From: Calliopum simillimum
Taxonomy: Eukaryota > Arthropoda > Insecta > Diptera > Lauxaniidae
Direction of reading: 5' to 3'
DNA: 64,000 bases
NCBI GenBank assembly: GCA_951812925.1
Contig: OX638372.1
Coordinates: 84,341,058-84,405,057, forward strand
Shown here: positions 11,285 through 20,985 of the stretch, piece after piece
Numbering within the stretch: position 1 is the first letter of the stretch
How the letters are laid out: each line of letters opens with the position of its first letter
Notes under the pieces: generated by a model
The model's database searches: none
What the model was told of the DNA's origin: nothing
Seen by the model: the letters and a program-made list of their open reading frames with translations, nothing else
Made by a program: the position numbers and the translations under genes

Positions 11285-12150
11285 TTTCTGACTAGATCCA
11301 AATTTTTAGTTTAAAAATTATACAAAAACTTTTAAGGTCGCCACCTGGATTTCTTTTGTAAATTTTGCTTAAACCATAATATATAAAAAAAATTAATTTC
11401 TAGTTTAAAACGCTTAGATAAACTTTTTAAAAATCCAACATACTTAGGGTTGCCACCCGATTATTTTCAAAAATTTTGTTAAAATCATTCTTTTTGTGAC
11501 TAAATTGAAATTCTTGGTTTCAAGAACGGTCAGATGGCTACAGGTAGTACTGATTGTACAGATAGTTAAAGAACGTCTGGTTACCCTAACGTAGCAACCC
11601 TAAATATTTGTTTCGTTGTTTTTGGACCCAAGATGTGAATTTATAGGGAGAAAATTATGATCTTAGTAATTTATTGAAATAAAATTTTGGTTTTAAACAT
11701 AAAAATATATGTTGGATTTTTAAAAAGGTTTCTAAGTGTTTTAAGACTAAAATTTATTTTTGTTTTTATGTATATGTATATGTATAAGGTTTCAGCAAAA
11801 TCTATAAAAAAACAAGTGGCAGCCCTGAAAGTTTTTGTATAATTTTTAAAAAGCTTATCTGAGCGTTTCCTAAACTAAAAATTTGAATCGAGTCACAAAA
11901 AGTATGATTTTTACAAAATTTCAGAAAATAACCAGCTGGCAACCCTAAACATATATGTTAGATTTTTAAGAAGTTTATCTAAGCGTTTTAAGACAATTTT
12001 TTTTTTTTAACACATATAAGTATGGCTTAAGCAAAATTTACAAAAACAGGTGGCAGCCCTAAAAGTTTTTGTATAATTTTTAAAAAGTTTATCTGAGCGT
12101 TTCCCAAACTAAACATTTGAATCTAGTTACAAAAAGTATAAAATAAAATA
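11285..12150. repeat. Unit of about 240 bp present twice in tandem and once inverted
   Basis: The segment at about 11700-11940 is repeated at about 11940-12140 (both contain GTTTTTGTATAATTTTTAAA and GTTTATCTRAGCGTTT). A reverse-complement copy lies at about 11285-11520. The surrounding sequence is also mirrored: CACATGAAAAATTTCTTTACAGC near 11255 faces GCTGTAAAGAAATTTTTTCATG near 12170. Non-coding. Confidence 0.55.
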
Positions 12151-12663
12151 TTTTTTAAAATTTGTCATAGCTGTAAAGAAATTTTTTCATGTGCATAAAT
12201 GAAACAACAGAACGACAGACGCGCTCAATGTTGTTTTGCCGATGGGTTTGCGACAAATGAATGAAAGAGCGTAAGAATGCGTGTGAAGTGTCTCTCCTCA
12301 ATTGAGCTATGGCTTGCCCGACCACTGGTGTAGTGAGAGAAGAGAGGCTGCTTTGAAAAAAATTTTCACAGGAAGGAATACGAAATAAATATTGTGGACA
12401 TGATACAATTAACAAGGCAACGTCAGTAACTGACACGTTTCTTGTTCTTTTTTGGTAGCAAGTACTGTCAAAATTAACTAGCAAAACAACAATAATTTTA
12501 CAGTTTTCTGATTTTGACATTTGTCTTTAGGCGATTTGATTGGTAGATTTCGTTCTCTGCTTTGCTCTTATTGACAGAACTTGCTACCAATTTTGTCATC
12601 GCTTTGTTCGTTTTGACAATTTGACGCTACCTCTATAATTTTACCATGATTGTGGATATTCAC

Positions 12664-12816
12664 AATACACACGAGGCAACCGTTGAAAAAACCGTTGCCA
12701 GAAATATCAAAAAATTTTGATATTTTGGTCGGTTGCCGCAACCGTTGCTTAGTGTGTATCATTGTTGACTGCATTTTTCACAGCCATGTTGCTGCAACGG
12801 TTGCCTCGTGTGTATT
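12664..12816. mobile_element. 153-bp MITE-like inverted-repeat element
   Basis: Ends of 22 bp are perfect inverted repeats (12664-12685 and 12795-12816) with the core TACACACGAGGCAACCGTTG. The interior holds further CAACCGTTGC words. It is too small to code for anything. It lies between two diverged direct copies of a sequence containing GAATGAAAGAGCGTAAGAAT (near 12260 and 12990). Confidence 0.6.
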
Positions 12817-14869
12817 TAGCATTAGATTCCTTATATCCTTTAAACCACATACCACACAATACACATTGCTTGTCGTTAAAGGCGTTTGAAAATATAAAAT
12901 ATTTTCATAAGGTGTAAAAGTTTTTTTCATGTGCATAAAAAGATAACAGAACAGGACTTTGCTTTGGCGATGATTTTTCAACAGCCGAATGAAAGAGCGT
13001 AAGAATGCGTGTCATGTGGGAGAGCTCAATTAAACAGTGTTGCCAAAAAATATTTTCAAATTCCTAAGATCGGCAAAAATCCTCAACTTTAAACGAAATT
13101 CCTCATATCTGAAAAAAGACGGCAAAATATGAATATTACATTTTGAAAAATTTCAAGAAACAACCGTTTAATTCAATTCAAATTGTTATTTTTTTTCGAA
13201 TAGCCAGTAAAAAGTTTTTCGAAAACCATTAAAAACAGCTAATAGCCTTTTCGTTTCTCGATTAAAAATTCTGCACTCTATAGGTGCACAGTTTTTAAAT
13301 TTTGACCTGAACTCATAAAATGTAGACCTGTTTTCGGGGATACCTCGGTTTCCATGGCCCTTTGAGATGTTTTTTATAAATCGTCAAAAAATAAGTCGCA
13401 AATACTTGAAACATTTTAAAAAAATAAAAATAAAAATTAAAAAATATGAAAATGTTGAAGAAACTTTGAGAAATGTTAGATTTACCGATGTTTTTGCATA
13501 AAACGACCCAAAATAAGTCGAAAAAATTATATAAAGTTTTTCGACATCCCGCTTCGTTTTCGAGATATCAAGACTTGGGGAATACGAGATTACTGAAGAA
13601 AATTAAAAAGAAATTATCTTATAAAAGTTAAAAGGACTAAAAATAAGTCGAAAATATCAAATAAAATTTTTCGATATCTCGCTTCGTTTTGAAGATATCG
13701 AGACTTATATAATACAATACAAAAGAAATTTTAAAACAACAAGAACATAAGCAACAATAACAATACCACCACAAACAACAATTGCTCCTTTAAAAACAAG
13801 AATAAACTGAACAACTTTACTTGCTCGTTTAAAACTTTCCAGTCTCGATGTTATAATTAGTGTAAACTAATTATTAATTAAAACAATTAAATACTTTAAA
13901 ATCAAAGATTACTTTATTAAAGCGCAAGATTGCTACCATTTGTAATAAAAAAGCTATCAAGATGGCGACATAAAATCAGGGGTGTCATAGTAATACCATT
14001 AGGTATGTTCAATTATATACCTAAACCAAATAACTTATTACACTCGATATCTCGAAAACGAATCTAGATTCCGAAAATTTTTTTGATTAATTTTATGTGA
14101 AAACATCGTCAAATCTAACAATTCTTAAAATTTCTTCAATATTCTCGTATTCTTTGAGTCTTGATATCTCGAAAACGAAGCGAGATATGAAAAAATTTTA
14201 TCTTGAGCTGATTTATAAAAGAACATCGTCAAATCGAGGAGCCACGAAAGTCAAAGTCGTGCCCTGTTTTCATTCACAATAAGTAAGAAAATAGGCAGAT
14301 TTTTTTTTCAATGATGAGATGTTGGCTATACTGTTGTTTACTTTCGACAGACTTCGTTTTAAAAGTCACAGCAAATTCTAAAATTCAATAACAGAATCCT
14401 AAGTGCATCTTCGGGAATCGACAAAAATTTGTGGCCACTATCTCAAAATCCGATTAATATTCAGTGTAAAACGGCAACACTCACAGATCTGATTTTGAGC
14501 AAAATTATCTTTTTTTGTTGTTTCGTTTTATGTTATACAAAATGATACGCGCGCAGTCCTCTCTTCTACTCTTTCACAGGAATGAGAATTGAGCACATAA
14601 ATATGTAACGGTATCTTACTTAAAAAAAAAGTAAAAAAGGCTCCTTCATTTTTTGTAACTGGTGGCATCAAGTGTGTTTTTGGCACCGTTTTTTTAAAAA
14701 TAGTGTTTGTGCTTTAAATTCTTATATATTACATGTTTTGATTTAAATTTAACTTTTAAATGTAAGTATATAATCTGTTTTAATATTTAACCTGCCAAAA
14801 GTTCTAAAAATATCTGTGACAGGAAGGAAAAACTGCTTAAGTCGATATTCGATAAAAAGCAAAGCAACA

Positions 14870-15352
14870 TAAATTCTAGAGTCTGTCTATTCGGGGGGAC
14901 TCGCGTATGCTAAATCCAGTAAAGTTTTTTAAACCCAAGGCTCGTCCCCAATAACAATTTCAGCCAATACTCCATCCCTGCCTTCAATACAGAGATCCAA
15001 AAACTCTGGAGAATACTTGACGCGATATTTTTTTAGGCTACGTGACGATTCTCAGCACCTATCTTGCACTGACTTAGGTCATGGAAAGGTTATCGTGAAC
15101 AGTTTTAAAAGTAATTGCATCAGATAATCCTAACATTTCTTCGATCTGTGTCTTCATTAGTCGGGCATCTTCCAATATTGTTTGTTGGACTTTTTGAATG
15201 AGATCCGGAGTGGTCACCTCGACTGGCCGTCCTTGCTGTGGTCGTCTACAAGTGGATCCCGACACAATATTCCCCATAAACGACGATTGTTCAAAGACTA
15301 ATGACCCGAAAAATAAATTTAAAAATGTATTGGGGGCTTGAAAAGGGTACAT
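14870..15352 (-). pseudogene. mariner transposase fragment, N-terminal half, decayed
   Basis: The minus-strand frame contains RPVEVTTPDLIQKVQQTILE followed by a helix-turn-helix-like segment ending NLSMT. This is the layout of the second DNA-binding helix pair of mariner transposases of the mellifera type. Continuing downstream in shifted frames, GDEPWV recalls the first catalytic Asp motif. The N terminus and most of the catalytic domain are missing and no terminal repeats were found. It differs in sequence from the other mariner subfamily in the window and is closest in style to the relic at 41085-41640. Confidence 0.6.
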
Positions 15353-15694
15353 TGAAAAGGAAAAATAAAATTTGTGTTTTTATTTCCACTCCTTCCTTCC
15401 GATATTATTTGAAGATATATCGCGAAAAATCATTCTGGGAACTCGTCCCAAAGTAAGAATTTCAAAATCAAACTTCAAAAAATTATAAATTTACCAACTT
15501 TAAACAGAGCTCACAATTTCTTAAGAGCATTTTTTATCCATGAATTGCATTCTGGGAATTTTATTCTAATAAAACTTTGTTTTCCCAATAGAAATATGTT
15601 AAAATATTGTGTCCGACAATATATGCGTCAATAAGAGACTCATGGGAAGTTGGCTCCGTTATTTTCGAAAACTGAAAATTTCTGTAGAGTTCTG
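15353..15694. other. Non-coding DNA left of the Gypsy insertion
   Basis: No gene seen. The last 60 bases, with GTAGAGTTCTGGGTC, resemble the repeat array at 37940-38930 on the other side of the Gypsy element. The outer Gypsy therefore probably landed inside that array. Confidence 0.5.
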
Positions 15695-15698
15695 GGTC

Positions 15699-16127
15699 TG
15701 TAATGGGCTAAATACATCATAAACTGAATTTGTATAGAGTTGCATAAAACTGTTATACAACTAGGCACTCTTTTAACCAGAATAACAATCGCCCACGCCT
15801 GCACGCAAAACTGAGAATTGCATTGGTTTATGTGTATATACTCAGTGTTTTTGCATATGCACTACCTTTGTTCTAAGGGCAGCATAAACTTAAGCTGAAG
15901 CTTAGCTTAGCGAAGATTTTGTTATATTACACGAAAGTCTAATAGAGTGAACGTAGGTTGACATTACCAAATGTTTTATGTTTCGGTACATACATTTGAA
16001 ATGTGATATTCAATTTCTTTGCAATACCGTTTACTTACTTATATCAAGTGTTTTCGAGTAGTGGATTTACATAAGAACCTTGTTGCGATGCACAGCTATC
16101 AAAATCTTTCTTTCAAAATTCATATGT
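15699..16127 (+). repeat. 5' LTR of the outer Gypsy, left part
   Basis: The first 429 bp of the outer 5' LTR. It matches the intact 3' LTR from 35048 and stops where the inner element inserted. The last four bases, ATGT (16124-16127), are the inner element's target duplication. Confidence 0.93.
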
Positions 16128-18534
16128 TGTAATGTACAAATCTACCCTTATATATTTTTTGAAATTTTTTCTTTATTTAACATATAGTTTTCGAATTTAA
16201 AATTTTTATTTCGCAAAAAAAATTGGAAAATTTAAGTTTTGCCAAACTTTTTATCGTGCGATTTTTCGTTTGCACTTTATTTGCCAAATGGTTGCGATAT
16301 GTGATGAATGTACTCGTACCCAGCTGTTTATTTCATAAGTTGGTATACATGCTAATTTTTAATCTGTCAAAAATTACTCATGGCTAACATACAGAAACTC
16401 TTCCTTTTCCTGTGAATTTTCGGCGAGTGCAGACCTATCATCAGAAGAATCTTCAAAAAAATCTTTAATCATCATAAAATTCAATAAAGTTTTTCTTGGT
16501 TTACCATATTTAGTATAAATAAAAATTAATTAATTTTTTACTTAAACTATATTTTAAGAATTATAAACATTTGATCAAACTGAGCCGATATAACCCAGGA
16601 AAAATTAAGCAAAGGTAGTAAAATGGCTAAGTTCCCTAAAGTTTTCATACATTAAATTTTTAAATTAAATCCTAGCCTCAAACTTTGTACATCTTGATGT
16701 ACCAAATTTTTGGATCTCCCAAAAAACTGTTCCCAGAAGAAGTTAAAGAAGCCTAAAAAAATAGAAATTGAGTGGCAGATCAGCAAACATAAAAAAATTC
16801 CAGCATGTATACTTTCAGTATACACACCAAAGTTAAACAGAAAGCATAAAAACCTTAAAAAGAAAAAACTGTAGAAACAAAAAAAAAAACATTCAGAAAT
16901 CAAATCATAGTTTTGAAACAAAAAGAAAATTAAGTATTAGTGCTAGGCTTAAAATCGATATAGATAAGCTAGAAAATAATTTTGAAAGAAAAAAAAAACA
17001 AATTTGAATTAATTTACTTAAAGTTAAAATTTAGAAAAAATGCATTTTAAGTAGTTAAAATGGTTAAAGTTCATATAGTGGATAAGAAAAGAAAAAGTGA
17101 AAAAAAAATATTGCCAATAGATTTAGAAAAAGTTAAGAATATTTGAATTAAATCCTAAATTAAAAATTAGTTTTACATACATACATACTTAATTACAAAC
17201 TTAACATATAAAGTTACAATACACAATACAACAACATAAAACAAAGGAATAAAAAACCAACAAATTTAAAAGAGCAACAAAAAAAAAATCAAATTCATAA
17301 GATACACGTAAAAAAAAACACAACAACATCATCGTCGTCGAGAAAGGCCTTTCATCGCTTCGGATGCTGAGTACTCGTAAGTCAAAATCATAAAATTTCA
17401 TATTTTTGTTCATTATTCTCTTTTTTATTGCTCATCATAAATTTTATTGTTTTATGATTCCACTTAAAGAGCTCCGCTCAAACATCATAAAATTTCTCTA
17501 AGTCTCCAAATTGAGATTTTTTCTATGCATTTAATTTTATCAGTGTAGTTTGGTTATTTTACAACAACAGCATAACACATTTGTCATGCAGCTTCGTGTG
17601 AAAAAGTGCAACAACAATTCAATGGCTGAATAAGCTCAAGCTTCGGCTTAGTTGTTTTGTTCTCTTTTGATCTTCTTAGCTTACACTTGTTCTTGCGCTC
17701 AAAACTTCGAAGCTCACGACAATTGTGTTTGCTATTCATTTTGTTTTGGTCACTTAGAAGACCAACATCAAAACGTCAAATATATGCAGATGATATAAAA
17801 AAAATAAAAAAACAAGTGAACAAAACAAAGACAAAACCAAAACCCAATTATACGTAAATTTATCTTTTTTTAAAACCATTTCAACAAAAAAACAAAAACT
17901 AAACTTAAAGATACAAAAAAATGTAAAAGTTTGTTTGTAATTTTTTTTTTCATTGCACTATTTTTTTCTTATTAATTTTAAGATACCTACACTGTGAAAA
18001 ATTTTGATTATTTTTTTTGCCCTTAATTAAAATTTAAATGATTTTTCGGTTAATTTTATTAAACAATAAATGAATTCTTAGTTTGAAAATAAAAATGGGT
18101 AATTAAGTTTATTTTGTCGGTGGTTAAGTAGAATATTTCTTTAGGGACCTTTATAAATTTTAATAACAAGGTCATGGTTGGGAGGGCATGGAAAGGGGAC
18201 GCGAATACCATCATTGCGATACCCCCAAATCGTCGCCTGAGAGATCTGTCTATTTTTTTTGTTAATTGAATAATACCATGTTTTTTTTTTCTCTGTATTT
18301 TTACTGCACATTTTTTTTCCTTTTAGCCATGGTATCCAGCCTTGTAATCTATTAGATTCCGTGTATTTTGGCCAAGGAGTCTTTAATTAAATTGTAGTGT
18401 TGCTTGAAGGTTATGGTGCCAAAACCCCACCCACTAGCACCGTATATGCTAGCCGTATTGATAAGGCTCCGACCGGTATCATTCGACCTCAAGATTTTGT
18501 GCTTATTTTCCACCCTCGCACGCACACCATTACA
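16128..18534 (+). repeat. Inner element 5' LTR
   Basis: 2,407 bp, beginning TGTAATG and ending CATTACA, so its tips form a perfect 7-bp inverted repeat. The direct copy is at 24384-26790. This LTR is unusually long for Gypsy elements. Small open frames inside it occur identically in both LTRs and resemble no protein. Confidence 0.95.
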
Positions 18535-18540
18535 TATTTA

Positions 18541-18558
18541 TGGCGCCCAACGTGGGGC
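18541..18558 (+). promoter_or_regulatory. Primer binding site, tRNA-Lys
   Basis: TGGCGCCCAACGTGGGGC lies six bases after the 5' LTR. It is complementary to the 3' end of insect tRNA-Lys including CCA. This is where minus-strand DNA synthesis starts. Confidence 0.92.
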
Positions 18559-19258
18559 AGTGTTGTCCAGAATTTAGATGAACTTTTGTTTTTGTTTAAG
18601 ACAGTATAATCTTGAACTTTTATGAATTTTTCTTCAATTCAATTTTGTTTTGATTTGAAAGATTTATTTTTATAGTTTTGGCAATCACCCCCAAAAAAAT
18701 GTTCTATATTATCCTTCTGATAGTATGTAACATCTATAGCTAGATTTCACTTTTTGAATGTATTTGGATGCATTGTTTTTGTAATTTGAGAAGATTTGCT
18801 GTTTGCAATTTTTAGTAACTCCTTCTGGAATTTCGAATATTTGGCGTTTATTCTGTACAAGTATTTCGACCGATCGACAATTACTAACATTTTTCTTGCT
18901 TTAATGATTCTCAATTACTTAAACTTGAATTAGATTTTTTTTAAAAAATATTTCTATAAATTTCTATTATAGAACAAATTTTCTGGACCATAAATTAAAG
19001 GCTTTCTTATTGAACTTATATGCCTTTATTTATCCGATTATTTTGATTCTGATATCGAAAACTACAAATAAGTTTTCTTGAATTTATTGAAAATCTTGTT
19101 CGGCTGACAAAGCAATAACCTTATTTTTGTTTCCCTGTCTCTCAGATGTACGTTTAAGAATTTTTGTTTGTTTTATTCAGCTTAATCACCACAAAAAAAA
19201 AAAAAATTAAAAAAAATTCAATTTATAAAGTTTTTTTTAATAACGGAAATTATTAAAA
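18559..19258 (+). other. Inner element 5' leader
   Basis: About 700 bp of AT-rich untranslated leader between the primer site and the RING frame. It presumably holds the packaging signal, which I cannot locate. No protein frame. Confidence 0.6.
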
Positions 19259-19657
19259 ATGCCACTTCAACATAGTAATGAAAATTTAGCGGCATCATCG
19301 ATTGAAAGCAATGAACCATTTTGTACAATTTGTCAAGATATAATTACTGGTCAGGAGCAAAATCTCATTACTAAGTGCAATCACTTGTTTCATAAAGTTT
19401 GCTTAGAGGATTGGATATCTGACAAACACGAATGCCCGTGCTGTCGTGCTTTAGTTCATGAAAAAGATCTGAAGTTTCTTAAAATTTCAAGAGCTAGAAA
19501 TCAAAATTTAGTATCTGAAACTGCTCGAGGTCGCGGAAGAGGTACCACACCTAAGCGTCATAACACACGAAGTTATAGACCCTCGCAAAGTGTAAATAAT
19601 TTAGCAGAGCTTTTCAGTCAAGAGACTTTGAAAATTCGAATCTTACTTTACCTCTAA
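19259..19657 (+). CDS. RING-H2 zinc-finger protein, N-terminal part of Gag (inner element)
   Basis: 132 residues. Residues 22-62 form a RING-H2 finger: C22-x2-C25-x14-C40-x-H42-x2-H45-x2-C48-x10-C59-x2-C62. I24, W52, P60 and R63 occupy the positions that in active E3 ligases contact the E2 enzyme or act as the linchpin. A basic RGRGRG stretch follows at about residue 90. The start MPLQHSNENL parallels MAVHHSNEDL of the outer element, which supports this start codon. In the outer element the domain is fused to Gag in frame. Here the frame ends at 19657, and the Gag frame is open from 19600 at -1 relative to it, without a recognisable slippery heptamer. A one-base indel that split the original protein is likely. 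Ubiquitin-ligase activity is inferred from the motif only. Confidence 0.85.
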   Translation: MPLQHSNENLAASSIESNEPFCTICQDIITGQEQNLITKCNHLFHKVCLEDWISDKHECPCCRALVHEKDLKFLKISRARNQNLVSETARGRGRGTTPKRHNTRSYRPSQSVNNLAELFSQETLKIRILLYL

Positions 19658-19683
19658 TAAACGTTTCAAATTCATCTCCAAAT

Positions 19684-20985
19684 ATGAATAATATTGAAGC
19701 AGATAATAATACGGAATCAAACGTTAATCATACGACTAGGTCACCCAATAATAATGTTTCAAATAATTTACCATTAAGCATCAATCATACAATAAGATCC
19801 ATGCATAATGATGAGGCTTCAAATAATTTACTATTAAATAGTAATCATATCCTTAGATCTCCAAACGTTGATAATCAACAGTTACGCTCAAATGTTGAAG
19901 CTTCTCAAGTTGATTACAATCAAATTAGCCAAATAATTGACCAAAGCGTTCAACGTTTACTGAATCTCAGACTTTCACAAAATCCAGTTTATTCGAATTT
20001 AAATAACAGTAGTCAACCTACAGATAACGAAAATACAAGACAAAATTCCAGACCTAACAGAAATATTCTTTCGAATGCAAACTTTCCTTTAAGTACACAA
20101 TCTCAGGTTTATTTCAGTCCTGAAAAAATTACTAATATAATTCAAAGTTGGAACGTTAAGTTTAATGGATCCTCTGGAGGCTTAAGCGTTGAAGAATTTA
20201 TATACAGAATTCAGTTACTGACTTCGGATTGTTTAGGCAATGATTTTCCTGCATTGTGTAAAAATATGCATGTGCTACTAAATGGCAAAGCTAGTATCTG
20301 GTTTTGGAGATATCGCAAAAATGTTCCTTTGACTCAATGGAATGAATTTTGTGCAGCTTTGCGATATGAATTCAAAGACCATAGGTCAGATTATGATATC
20401 CGTGAACAGATACGAAATCGTAAACAAAAACCTGGCGAGACTTTTGAAGTTTTTTTCGATGCAGTAAATTTGTTAGTAGATAGACTATCTGTGTCAATCA
20501 GTGAAAATGAACTCATTGAAATTCTGACGAGAAATTTAAAACCTGACGTACGACATGAATTACTATACGTGCCGATACATTCGATTTCGCATTTACGCAA
20601 ATTATGTGAAAAACGCGAAAATTTTTTGGCTGAAGAAATTTTTAAACGGCCACAATTTCGACCAAATGTCAACACAAATCTCCCAGCTAGAAAAAATGTT
20701 TTTGCCTTAGAAGATGATCCACAAGATTTTACAGACAATTTAGAACATCTTGAAAATTTTTCTGTAGCTGCAGTTAAGCAGTCGAGCACTCCAAATGTTA
20801 TAAAATGTTGGAATTGCCAAGTAGAAGGCCACAGATGGGATGATTGTCTTCAGGAACGAACCATTTTTTGCTATGGCTGTGGTTTGCCTCGCGTGTATAA
20901 GCCACAATGCCCTAATTGTTGTGCAAAAAAATCGGAAAACTCATTGAAGGGGGTATTCACCAACAACCGAGTACTTCCCAAGTAG
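19684..20985 (+). CDS. gag: Gag polyprotein, capsid and nucleocapsid (inner element)
   Basis: 433 residues from the first ATG of this frame; the frame is already open from 19600, so the true protein probably continues from the RING part. An Asn-rich N-terminal linker is followed by a retrotransposon Gag capsid domain at about residues 155-330 (Trp/Phe-rich, with the GKASIWFWRY segment). The C-terminal nucleocapsid has a CCHC knuckle, C375-x2-C378-x4-H383-x4-C388, then a second cluster C396-x2-C399-x9-C409-x2-C412. It assembles the virus-like particle and binds the element RNA. The last 70 bases overlap Pol at -1. Confidence 0.92.
   Translation: MNNIEADNNTESNVNHTTRSPNNNVSNNLPLSINHTIRSMHNDEASNNLLLNSNHILRSPNVDNQQLRSNVEASQVDYNQISQIIDQSVQRLLNLRLSQNPVYSNLNNSSQPTDNENTRQNSRPNRNILSNANFPLSTQSQVYFSPEKITNIIQSWNVKFNGSSGGLSVEEFIYRIQLLTSDCLGNDFPALCKNMHVLLNGKASIWFWRYRKNVPLTQWNEFCAALRYEFKDHRSDYDIREQIRNRKQKPGETFEVFFDAVNLLVDRLSVSISENELIEILTRNLKPDVRHELLYVPIHSISHLRKLCEKRENFLAEEIFKRPQFRPNVNTNLPARKNVFALEDDPQDFTDNLEHLENFSVAAVKQSSTPNVIKCWNCQVEGHRWDDCLQERTIFCYGCGLPRVYKPQCPNCCAKKSENSLKGVFTNNRVLPK

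Larger units (their letters stand above)
11090..14290. repeat. Cluster of inverted and direct dispersed repeats
   Basis: The word GCTTCGTTTTCGAGATATC, or a close variant, occurs at about 11093, 13551 and 13681 on the plus strand and at about 14046 and 14161 on the minus strand. A related copy lies near 57475. Each is followed by similar AT-rich sequence such as AAGAAATGTTAGA. The inverted orientation of the outermost copies suggests a decayed element about 3 kb long, but true ends were not found. Confidence 0.5.

Noticed and set aside
16652..17857. Open frames of 66-89 codons inside the inner LTR
   Set aside because: They are low-complexity, resemble no protein, and recur identically at 24908-26113 only because both LTRs are copies.
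20391..20789. Minus-strand frame of 132 codons in gag
   Set aside because: Antisense shadow of Gag with serine-rich composition typical of such shadows.
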